NCBI GenBank assembly: GCA_008000375.1
Contig: SMOI01000369.1
Location: 1-30,037, forward strand
DNA length: 30,037 nt
From: Poteriospumella lacustris
Lineage: Eukaryota > Sar > Chrysophyceae > Chromulinales > Dinobryaceae
Direction of reading: 5' to 3'
Positions within the stretch are counted from its first letter, which is position 1; each line of letters starts with the position of its first letter. Positions 10,380 through 19,700 of this stretch are shown piece by piece. The translations under genes and the position numbers were made by a program. The notes beneath the pieces are model-generated. The model did not search any database. It was not told where the DNA came from and saw only the letters and a program-made list of their open reading frames with translations.

Positions 10380-10800
10380 TAAAATTGATGCCCAAATAGC
10401 GTCTTCGTTAGCACGTAGGTGGAGGATCTTCAAGTCGCCGACGTCAACGTGCTGCTTCATGAAGAAGAAGCGCACATTAATATCCTGTTTTCCCCCTCGC
10501 TCTGCCCTTCGCCCCAGCCATATAATTTGTCGACAGGTTGTCTTGAAATATATTATGGCTTGGCAGGTTGAGACATTGAGGAAGTGGAGGAGACCTTCCG
10601 AGACGCCATCCGTGGATGATCTGCGCCTTGGTAGCTTCTGGGCTGCCACCAATTGGCTACCCCGCGTGACAGTACCACGTACCGGATGTTGCCCGTAGCA
10701 CTGCTCGATGGCTTTCCGAGACTCAGTCGAACAACGGCCACACATCCGTGTAACATACAGAGTAAACCGTCGACGTCAACACGACCACGCAAACCCGTGT
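10380..10800 (-). pseudogene. Copia RNase H fragment, copy 1
   Basis: The minus-strand frame carries SSTDGVSEGLLHFLNVSTCQ with AIIYF, a degraded ERGGKQDINVRFFFMKQHVD and VGDLKILHL. These correspond to the copia RNase H order DGVSEVL..RFL, IYQDN, RHID-x-R-FFMK, I-x-x-LPT. The catalytic D of YQDN is replaced (IIYFKTTC). Compared with copy 2 at 13437-13925 it lacks about 16-19 bases next to GVSE, which removes part of EVLRVQRI. It is the C-terminal part of a Pol polyprotein and would have degraded the RNA strand during reverse transcription. Downstream, the sequence ATGAACCACCCCAAGACAAT also matches the plus-strand relic near 26694, so all three are one family. Confidence 0.7.
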
Positions 10801-10935
10801 AGGTTTATCCCTGTTTCGTCCGGCGGTTTAGGTTTATCGTCCGGCTAATCACCCGTCGACAACCAACACTTCCAGGTAAGGGGGTCAAGAGGCAAAACAA
10901 CACGCGCAACAGATGCGCAAACAGGTCCCTGCTCC
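10471..10935. repeat. Segmental duplication, copy 1 (partner 13437-13912)
   Basis: From AAGCGCACATTAATATCCTG through GATGCGCAAACAGGTCCCTG and the CTCCTCCTGCCT block the two segments are near-identical, in the same orientation. Differences are small indels: a 16-19-bp gap near 10580, and a rearranged GTAGGTTTATC...GTTTCGTCCGG part near 10800-10840. The duplication includes the copia RNase H fragment and extends about 150 bp past it. Confidence 0.9.
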
Positions 10936-11299
10936 TCCTGCCTACCAGTGTTGTTCAGGCAAACAAGCCTACCATCCCGGGACCATTAGTGGGTCACTCG
11001 CATTGACTGGTAACTTGCCGGCCGTCACGGGCAGATGGGAAATTCCAGTCATGAGCATACCAGATGGTATGATCATGTCTCGTCGAAACCCAAAAGGGCA
11101 GATACCGCTGCCCACATGAGTCCGCCAGCTTCGAGGAAGCTTATACCAACAGCGTGATTCAATTCTTGACTGTACCAATGAACTTCGCGAAGTTGAAATT
11201 CAGTTACGAAGGGTTCGCGCGAAGCGGGCGCTCAGACCATAGCGAAAAGCAACATACTTACGTTTTTTAATCACTTTACGTATTCGACCAGCGCCCGCC
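10936..11299. other. No recognised gene
   Basis: Short plus (10913-11119) and minus (10969-11178) frames overlap and show no domain. A short inverted GCGAAG/CTTCGC repetition near 11187-11225 is the only local structure noted. Confidence 0.35.
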
Positions 11300-11455
11300 A
11301 TGGAAGAAACGCGAACCCCCTCGGGCTGCGTGGAAAAACAGCTTCCAGGCAAGATCGACCAAAGACAAGCACGCACCATGGACGAAATACGAACAGCAGC
11401 CCTCGGGCTGCGTGGAAAACAGCTTCCAGGCAAGATCGACCAAGGACCATTCGGA
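11300..11455 (+). repeat. Imperfect 78-bp tandem duplication
   Basis: Two consecutive copies start at 11300 and 11378. Each contains CTCGGGCTGCGTGGAAAA and CAGCTTCCAGGCAAGATCGA, with one single-base length difference in the A-run. The 66-codon plus frame over them therefore switches reading between copies (SGCVEKQLPGKIDQ against LGLRGKQLPGKIDQ). The pattern fits replication slippage and no function is evident. Confidence 0.85.
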
Positions 11456-11794
11456 CTCCAGAGTCAAAGGGTTACACCACCGTTGGGTACAACCCCATGA
11501 TCTGGTGCAGCGACGCCTTCCATTCTATCTCGCGAGAACGCTGGAGTAGTTTATGTTAAACCACTAGTTGTTCCAAGTTGAATACAACCAGTACGTTCGT
11601 AGGATGTCAGATGTTGACCATAGTAGAACGGATGCCGCCGAGGCAGACCAGACCAAAAAGAAATGGCAAGGCAGGAGGCATCACAGCAATACGTCCTACA
11701 GCAACAACCGGTGTCAAGGACCTTCGGACAATCCAACAAAAGGGCTGTCGCTTAGGCGGGAGAGATATTTCAGTCACGAAGAGGCCCTTGGACA

Positions 11795-12640
11795 TGCCTA
11801 AATCTATCGTGGCAATGACGAGCCAAACATCGAGTAAGAGCGGTTCTAAGTCAGCAACTCCCGAGTCTGCTGCGGCAGCAGCCAGTCACGATGACGGCGG
11901 CGCAACCTCCGACCGTAGGCGGGAAGACGATGTCGCGGAAGTTCAAACAAAAGTTGGGAAGCTCTTCAAAGGTTTCACTGCAGAGCAAAGAGAAGATATC
12001 CAACGAAATCAGCAACAGCAAGCCGTGAAACTATCAAATGCGGTTCGCTTGTTCGATTGGTTGCCATACCTAATCCTAACGGGGATTGGAAGAAGATGGT
12101 GCTACAAGAACAAACTGAATCCATACATGCAAATTATGAGCGATACATCGAAATCGTCAACACCATGGTGGTGTATGGCGTTCCTGTCGATCGGGAATAC
12201 CTACAGGTGAGACATTTCCTTCAGCAGTTGGGCAGAGCAGAATATGGCAATTTGCTTAATGACAATCATAATCTGGTGACGGCGGGCGCAACCCAGCCAT
12301 CCCCGCAACCTCTCAGCTGCGTACAAGCTTGTGAATGAAAGAGTGGAACAGAACACTGCTCCCGCTCAAAAACTAATCTACAGCCCGGTTGTGTATTCCA
12401 CGGTCGGCAGCATGTAATAGGACAAGAAGACCCACAAACAGTCCGGAAAACGCGGAAAAGCCAAAATCCTACCCCCTCCGAACATGCGATCTCTGCCGAA
12501 ATGCTGGGCATTTTATACGATCTTGTACCCGCCTCGAAGCCATCGCAGGAGATGGAAACCGCTTCACCACAGCGACTTTGGCGTCGCGGGATCACAAACC
12601 ATGCGTATGCCACACGGTGGACGAGCTTGTGACGTGAAGG
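11795..12640 (+). pseudogene. LTR-retrotransposon Gag relic with CCHC zinc knuckle
   Basis: A Ser/Ala-rich, then Gln-rich N-terminal segment (about 11795-12040) is followed after a frameshift by a helical stretch (about 12057-12290) with ANYERYIEIVNTMVVYGVPV and LQQLGRAEYGNLL. After another shift comes AAYKLVNERVEQNT, then two stops. A third frame holds CDLCRNAGHFIRSC (12485-12526), an exact C-x2-C-x4-H-x4-C knuckle. That order, helical capsid then knuckle, is typical of copia-type Gag, which packages the element RNA. At least two frameshifts and internal stops make it a pseudogene. It is on the plus strand, opposite to the Pol fragments on both sides, so it comes from a separate copy. Confidence 0.6.
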
Positions 12641-12715
12641 TTACCGACATCCTACTTGATACACAAGAACGTGTTTGTCGTGCAAGATGTCGAACAAGTA
12701 ACATGCACGCGCTCC
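12641..12715 (+). pseudogene. Possible retroelement protease fragment
   Basis: Directly after the Gag relic the frame reads VKVTDILLDTQERV and, one frame over, NVFVVQDVEQV. The placement after Gag and the hydrophobic-hydrophobic-D-T core resemble a retroelement aspartic protease, with Gln where Gly is usual. The stretch is short, so this is a tentative reading. Confidence 0.35.
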
Positions 12716-13436
12716 CTTGGAGCGACGTCGCTCGGAGGACGCCGTGCTAGGCGTGACGGCGGCCGTGGAGGCGCTGCTCGTCAGCGACGCGCGGCGTCGG
12801 AGCTAAGAGCTCCGGCTTGCCGCCTAAGGAAAAAATACATAGTTAGACCAACAAACAATAAATATTTATTGCACCATGAGCATCCAGCCTGGTAAGGGCT
12901 GGGGAAAGAGATTTGTTACTTACAGGGAAAGGAACAAGGAAGAAGAGAAGAGATGAGAGAAAGACTAAGCGATGAATGGTGCGGCGCTCAAGAGCGGCGC
13001 CAGCCAAGAAGGACACGCATTCGGTCGGCGGCGAATGTCCTTCGTGCTCCAAATTTACGGACCAGCTAAGGCCGCAATGCACGGGGCAAAGCGGTGAGAC
13101 AAGCAAAGAACCATGGGTATACTGGAGTATGTACGTAGACCAGTTCAAGTTGAAGTGACCCTTCACAATCAGTTCAAGTTGAATTCCATGATCAGTCATC
13201 TCCTGAGCCACACCTTTACCACAGTTGCAGAAACGTCAACCACTAACGGCGACGTCCATTGGCAAAGGATTGACCAGGCAGCGCAGTCTTTAGACCTCAC
13301 GAAAATCAGCACATGGACGATACGGTCCGTAATACATGCCCGTCATGGCACTGGAATTGAGCGAACCATCATATGCCGCACTGAGCGGGAAGACGCGCTG
13401 GGCGTCCAAGTTGCGTTGAGTAAGCTCTGTCAATAA
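12716..13436. other. No recognised gene; GC-rich patch then mixed sequence
   Basis: 12715-12830 is strongly GC-rich (many GCG/CGG triplets) against the surroundings. A 122-codon minus frame (12843-13211) and a 107-codon plus frame (13113-13436) overlap, with no domain. A 14-bp direct repeat CAGTTCAAGTTGAA occurs at about 13140 and 13171. Confidence 0.35.
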
Positions 13437-13925
13437 GCGCACATTAATATCCTGTTTCCCCCTCGCACTGCTTTCGCCCCAGCCATATAATTTGTCGACA
13501 GGTTGTCTTGAAATATATTATGGCTTGGCAGGTTGAGACATTGAGGAAGTGGAGGATTCTTTGAACTCGGAGAACTTCCGAGACGCCATCCGTGGATGAT
13601 CTGCGCCTTGGTAGCTTCTGGGCTGCCACCAATTGGCTACCCCGCGTGACAGTACCACGTACCGGATGTTGCCCGTAGCACTGCTCGATGGCTTTCCGAG
13701 ACTCAGTCGAACAACGGCCACACATCCGTGTAACATACAGAGTAAACCGTCGACGTCAACACGACCACGCAAACCCATCTTGTCCTTATCCCTGTTTCGT
13801 GTAGGTTTATTGTCCGGCTAATCACCCGTCGACAACCAACACTTCCAGGTAAGGGGGTCAAGAGGCAAAACACCACGCGCAACAGATGCGCAAACAGGTC
13901 CCTGCTCCTCCTGCCTCAGTGTTGT
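13437..13925 (-). pseudogene. Copia RNase H fragment, copy 2 (duplicate of 10471-10935)
   Basis: The minus frame retains DGVSEVLRVQRILHFLNVST, which copy 1 has lost in part, followed by CQAIIYF; the frame breaks before the HID motif. The left edge is abrupt at AAGCGCACATTAAT (13433-13446), so the HID-x-R-FFMK part present in copy 1 is absent here. Near-identity with copy 1 across coding and non-coding parts points to a DNA-level duplication rather than two independent insertions. Like copy 1 it cannot encode an active enzyme. Confidence 0.7.
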
Positions 13926-15382
13926 TTAGGCTAACCCAGGCAAGCTGGTATCGAGAGGATACGAACCCAGGCTCGACGGTACCAACTGCTTTTGCATAGA
14001 CGACTTTTCTCGCGCGTGAAAGTCGCGTTTGCTGGCCTTCGGAATCAAGGTTTCGCTTGCGGATCTTCATAAACCAGGAACTGTAAAGCTAAACTGAAGT
14101 GCGGTTTTTCGAGCTACACCTGAAAGCTAAAATGCTTACCCGCAAGTCAGTCGTCTTGTGTGAATCCAGCCTGGTGCGGCAATATGTTGCATACATCCAA
14201 GATAGATAGGAACCGTAGGTCGCATATCCTCGTTTGGATGGGCCTACTGTGACCCAGATGCCCATCTTTTGCCGCTTCCAGCGACGACTTTAGACAGCTC
14301 TTGTGCTTCCACCATTGTAAACGACGCGCACCGGCGTCGCCATTTGCTGAGCTACGGTCTGTCAGGAGCAACAAGGACGAAGGAGGCTTCTTTTAATCCG
14401 CACCAAAACGACGACTCATAACTTCCGGCTTTGCCACTGCTAACGTCTTCTTGGCAGGTTGCACAGAACTTCTCTGTGAAGCTGTGAAGCATTCGCAATG
14501 CTGTCAACTGCGGTTTGCTTTTTCCGCCCATCTGTGTGTGGAATTCGTAGAGTAAACCCATTTCATGTAGTTCCATATTTCCATCGAATTTGGCATCAGT
14601 TAATGCACGCCATGGGGCAAATAAGGAGTTGAATACGATAGATTTCGTGCAGAAATGCAGATTCATGTGTGGCAAAGACAGGTCCTGAAGACATGTAATG
14701 TCAAGCGCACTGGAAGTTTTTCCCGACGCCCCTCCTCCAGTGTTTCCAATGTGAACAGCGGAACTGTAGGGAGCAATATAAATAAGGAAAAAAACCTCTG
14801 CATTCTTGACGTCTTGATCAAAGCGGGAACAACCCTTGAAGCCAAGCCACTCCGATAATGGAGGCGATGATAGCTGCTACCTTGGTCGAACGAGTTTCAT
14901 CGCTCATTGTCTTGTATTGTTGATAATATTTTAGTATAAAATGGTCAATGGCGATCCTTCTCGACCAGCAGTACAACCGGGTCATCAACCACGGAGACGC
15001 TTCCAGTTCAAATCGTTTCGAACGCTGATTCCCCACGTTTTTTGTGTGCGCAAACCGTTTCATTTTTAGGTGATACTGTACCAGTTTAGTACATTTTCGA
15101 TAGACGTCCACACTGTCGTTTCTCGTTCTTCAGTGCAGCGGCAAGACCAAACAGCGTTTATTCCAGATTACGTGTCGACTTGGTACACAGGAATGTGTAG
15201 AGCAGCAGGTCGAGACCGTTGAAAACAGCGACCGTTGAATCTTCCTCGTTGCCCAAGTTCTCCCATCACTGTAATCTACGACTGTTCATCAACGTTCACA
15301 ACGAACTTCCAATAAGCCATCAAAATGTTATGTGCAGTTGTTCAAATCTAACAAGCTCACCGAAGTCGTGCACAAGACGTGA
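13926..15382. other. Unassigned block with minus-strand open frames
   Basis: Minus-strand frames of 107 codons (14352-14675), 60 codons (14663-14845) and 97 codons (14818-15111) overlap at their ends, as broken pieces of one gene would. The upstream piece contains KRFELEASPWLMTRLYCW and AIDHFILKYYQQYKTMSDET. The look is of a decayed transposase or retroelement protein, but I recognise no family. A GGTTCG-like tRNA T-arm string on the minus strand near 13960 does not fold into a tRNA. Confidence 0.3.
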
Positions 15383-15830
15383 TTGATCGTCAAATTGTCG
15401 AGGGAACGAAGAAACCCTATGCGAACGACATATTGCTTTTCACTCGTTCAGGATGCAAGCCAATTACATCATATTTCACCTCAGATGAAATTGAAGATGA
15501 TGAAGATCAACAGAACGGCGAAGATGAAGTCAGCATCATTTCAGAATCGGCATAAGAAATTTCAGAACACGAGCACGGCGCAGAAGATGACCAAGAGTGC
15601 CGAAGATAACGCCGCTTCGTGGAGTTGGAGAGGACTGAGTTGCAGGAAATAGCTCAGTCAAGATTGATTAACAGCCCCTTGGTTCATGATAACAGCGATG
15701 TTCAACGCAGAGCAAAACCTATACCTGGTTCAGTTCATTTCAAAGAGCTTTGTGTGGCGAAATATAATCTAGAAAATGACAACCAGAAAAAGAGAGTAGA
15801 AGCTTCGTAGATATGTGCACGTGGAATGGT
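15383..15830 (+). pseudogene. Broken acidic open frames, unrecognised
   Basis: On the plus strand one frame reads KKPYANDILLFTRSGCKPIT, then TSDEIEDDEDQQNGEDEVSI and two stops. It continues with RRFVELERTELQEIAQSRL and runs to 15810. The strongly acidic linker and the in-frame stops suggest a decayed protein of about 140 residues. I do not recognise it, and whether it joins the minus-strand block to its left is unclear. Confidence 0.3.
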
Positions 15831-16099
15831 CAATGCAGCAAAAGGTTAAGATGGAAAGCCAGGCGAATTGTGGTGTGTGTTAACCTTTAATTAGATTGTG
15901 ACATTACAAACTTCTAAACCATGGCTCTTCTAATGTTCTAGAAGCGGACCATGAGGACATGGAACATTCCATAACCATGGAACATGGACCATGCGATCAT
16001 AAAACACAGACACCCTAGAATACCCAGATCCTAGGACGACAGGAGACTGGAGGACACACTACCCCCTCCCCGAAGATCAACACAGCATCAATTCAACGT
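15831..16099. other. Non-coding stretch with short repeated CCATGG/GGAACAT words
   Basis: Between about 15915 and 15995 the words ACCATGG, GGACCATG, GACATGGAACATTCC and CATGGAACATGG recur within 80 bp, giving small overlapping palindromes. No gene was seen. Confidence 0.5.
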
Positions 16100-16491
16100 G
16101 AGACTAAATGTTGGAAGCAAGCTTCCTCAAGTCTTTGTCGGTTGTTCCTCTCAAGTATTCAAGTATTCATGTTGTGCCGGAGATGTGACCATGGTTCCCA
16201 AGTCATTTCTTGGTACCCCTCCCATTCAACTAAGAATGATAATGATCGTTTGCGCTTCGGGTTGCCTCGAGCTGCATGGATTGCCTTCACAAAAATTTCT
16301 TGTTTATCCTGCAGTGCCACCTCTTCGGGGTTAGTACATCGTTGATCGAATTGGAACGGTCGGACCTTCGACGGATCGATCATGAAGGTCCGATTATGTT
16401 CAAGTGTTGCAGAGTGTATTGCCGTTTTTCTCGGCTGAAGTTTACGACTCTGTATGGTCCCCGCAGTGGTGCCAATAGCTTGTTCCGAAGC
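16100..16491 (-). pseudogene. Ty3/gypsy chromodomain-integrase C-terminal fragment
   Basis: The minus frame reads FMIDPSKVRPFQFDQRCTNP, then VALQDKQEIFVKAI, then SFLVEWEGYQEMTWEPWSHL. The last is a chromodomain, with the aromatic W/Y and WEPW residues expected. Such tails follow the integrase core in chromoviruses and guide insertion by binding modified histones. An 8-bp tandem duplication (CAAGTATT at 16152-16159 and 16160-16167 on the plus strand) shifts the frame just after the chromodomain. Without it the frame would continue to a stop near 16100. Upstream the frame runs on into the 16492-16596 repeat, which is not gypsy coding sequence. Confidence 0.75.
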
Positions 16492-16596
16492 AATCACCAC
16501 TGTGATTGGAGAGGCCTTTAGGGGGTGTGGGGGGTCCAAGTTTCGCCGTGTCTGTGTGTGTGTGTGTACAATGTCACTTGTCACTTGTCACATGTC
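16492..16596 (-). repeat. Right arm of a long-range inverted repeat
   Basis: Reverse complement of 5807-5934. It carries the CAATCAC/GTGATTG hairpin, the GGGGTGTGGGGGGTCC run and a TGTG microsatellite of different length. It abuts the gypsy chromodomain fragment exactly where the copies stop matching (GTTCCG at 16492), which marks a junction. Confidence 0.85.
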
Positions 16597-16702
16597 ACGT
16601 TTCGCATTTTGAAGAAACAAAGAGGTGTTGTCCCTTCATGTTTCTTTCTTGTAGTAGCTACTTTTTGAAAACTACTTCATAATCAAATTAGTTGAAGCCC
16701 AA
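16597..16702. promoter_or_regulatory. Probable 5' leader of the Helitron gene
   Basis: This AT-rich 106-bp stretch separates the repeat arm from the first ATG. It contains the palindrome GTAGCTAC (about 16654-16661) and an in-frame stop (TAG at 16655-16657). The Helitron 5' end and promoter should lie here or overlap the repeat, but no convincing terminal TC was identified. Confidence 0.35.
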
Positions 16703-19700
16703 ATGGAAACTACTGAAATGGAAAAAACGACAAGCACAGAAACCTCTGAAAGAGACCACGGTCGACTGAACGACCAACCCCGAAATCAGCAACGACGCAA
16801 CGCAAACCGGCTTTGCAATGCAAATCGACGTGCAGCTCAAACGCCAGAACAGCGACAGAACGAAAGAGAGGCGAACAGGTTGCGAATGGCCGCTAAGCGA
16901 ACGGCGAGGGCAATGCAGAAGGACGAAGAAGAAAAGGAAGCGAATCGGTTGCGAATGGCCGCTAATCGAATGGCGAGACCGATGGAGGAGATAGTACTGG
17001 ATAGACTACGTGATAGCTTCCGTACTGCGGAACGGCGTGCGCACCTGACAGAAGAAGAACGCGAACGAAATTCTCTTCGGCGTCGTGAGATGGAAGCCCT
17101 CCATGCAGATCGCGGAATTGACGCCCGCCATCACCCGAACAATGGTTTGAATTATTGCTCGAACGAGGACGATGCGCTGGTTCGAGCTTATCGGTTGCGC
17201 GAAGAGATCGGTAGGTCTTGTACTGCTGCCTCCTTTATTTCGCCTACTATCTGATTTCATTACTTTGCGTTCGCAGACATCAACAATGAGGAGATGGTCG
17301 ACGAAGCCTTGCATCCCGTTCAAGATGAAGAAGTTCGTTCCTGTTTACAGGATTTCACCAAGACCGTGGGCGGTATCCGTTTGTCCGATTGTGGAAAGGT
17401 GGTTGTCGGTGATTTCCCTTCGCCCTCAACCGATGGCAACGATCGCATCCATTGTGGGTGTGCAATCTGCGGTATTCGTTGCGTTGGTCGCGAACCTTCC
17501 AATGATGAAGAGCGGGAAGGTGAGTTGTTGGGAGGGGCACTCCCACGCTGGCATCTTGTCTCATTGGGCGATTTGGTGGCCTATAACAATGGTGTTTACA
17601 CTATTGACAATGATGCTATCAATCGGTACCGCCGCGAGAATGTGCTTCATCGCCTTTCAGGTATTGGGATTCAAGGACGCATTGGACAACCGACGGCCTA
17701 CTTGAAGATACAACGTCGATATCTTGAACAATTGTTTCCTGAGAATGCAAGGGCTTTCGTCTGTGGAGAATGTTACCGCCCTAGCGCACAAGGCAGTTCG
17801 ACAATACGCGGGGTCACTCAACGGCAAGAAATCGTTCTCAGACTTGAGCCTGGACTGCTTGGTAGCGATGGACTTCCAGTCGGACTTCCGCACTTGTCCC
17901 ACCTCCAACAACTGCTTATTAAGCGCGTTCGCTTGTTCAGCAACGTGTTGAAGATAGCCGTGGACTCGGGAGCGGCCGCGTCAGTGAAGGGACATGTGAT
18001 TTGTACGCCGACCAACGCCGCAGAAAGAGCGTCGATGGCCCAACAGTTACTGTTTCCACATGTCCCACCCCCAGACGGTTCGCCAATCTTGTCGGTTTGT
18101 TTTATTGGGCCAATGGAACGACTTCAAACCATTCTCCATGCAAATGTTGGTGAAGCTATTGCGCGACCAGTGCGATTGCTGCGAGAGCGCTACCTCACTA
18201 GCGATTACGAACCAATTCGCATGTGGCTATCATACCTTCGACGGTACAATCGTGGTTATCAGTACGTCAACCCGTTTTTGGCGAAATCGTTACTTATTGC
18301 AAAACCTACTGTACAGGAACATTGTCATCGCCGAGGATACGCAAACTGTCGCGGCCGTCAATGGTCTTGGAAACGCTATTTGGCAAGCACGAGAAACGAT
18401 TGACGATCGCGCAGCGCAACGTATTGAAGATGTTCTTCATCGAGAAGCACAGCCTAACGCGGACTCGTTTAACACCGAAGATTGCCAACATCAAGCAACG
18501 CCGGCATATGGGGAATCGGCGAATGCGGGCACAGATGCAGCTCTCCCTGTGGGATACAGTCTTGTCGAAGTTCACGATGGCACGGATGGTGTCAACATTG
18601 AGCAAAGGGATTCTGAGTTTTTTCAGCATGTCCTACTAGACGTCCAAGGTTATTTGCGTGGATCCCGAAATGGTGATAGAACACCAACATCAAGTTCCAA
18701 CGAAGAAGCCACGACTGACGATGATGCTGAGGAAAACGCTGATGCTCCTGAAGTCAGAATGCGACATCGTCCCGTCGAACATGCTCCGTCGCAACGAAAT
18801 GGTGGTGAAGCCGTTCGTCGCGCAGCGGTACAAGTTGATCACAGCCGGATCCTCGTCAACGAGTATGAAACAACTGACTTTTTAATGAGCTGTGGGTTTC
18901 CAACACTGTTTCCGCACGGATACATTGACGAGCAAAAACCCATGACCAACACGATGCTCCAGCTGCTCCTTCGGCAAGCGGACAATCGATTTTCCGACAA
19001 CAGCGAATTTATCTTTTACATGTTCAATCAGCGTCGGCGACAAGCGACAGCCCAAGGAGTGTCTTTCCTATGGCGACGCGATCCTCCCTGTTTTGAAAGG
19101 CTGCGACAAGCACTTGCTGACCCTAACATCGAGCGAGATCTGCTCAAAGCGGCAAGAAATCCATCTGGGCTTACTGGCAAACGCGTAATGAGATTGTTTC
19201 TACCTCTTGTGAGCCAAGCAGGTAAGAATGTCCCCTACGGAAACGCTGGATCAAGCGAGCGCGCAATGGCGGATATGTTGGCCTTGCAGCGATATTTTGG
19301 GCCCAGTTCGTGGTTTCTCACCTACAACCCTGTCATGCGGGATATACCTTTGGCGTTGGACCTTGCTGAAGTGGTTGGAAACAATTGGACACCAGAGGCA
19401 AGAGAGTATCTACGTTGGCCAAATGCAGCGAGAGCCGAGCACCTGGAACAGCATCCCGTGGGCGCCGTTTTGGGGTTCATTATTCTTCGACATTCTTTGT
19501 ACAAGAATTTGTTGCAAATTCCATTGGCTATGGCGGGAAGTTCTTCGAAAACCTCATTATCACCACCTTTGCGATCGCCAGGGCAAGTAGCACGCAATCC
19601 CGGTCCATATCGCCGTAGGGGACTGTTGGGCGCTGCTCACGCAGTGTTTGAAGCGATAGAAAGTTCCCAAGCTGCTAACCAGCATGGTCATGCTCGCGTT

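Noticed and set aside
13940-14000. tRNA-like string (GGTTCG context on the minus strand) or a tRNA primer-binding site (TGGTATCGAGAG on plus)
   Set aside because: The T-arm does not pair and no acceptor, D or anticodon arm can be built. The primer-site likeness is partial, and no LTR end borders it.
18060-18316. Start of the 1,340-codon frame as a gene start
   Set aside because: The first 85 or so codons lie over exon 2 and intron 2 of the Helitron gene in a wrong frame; the true reading enters at 18317 by splicing.
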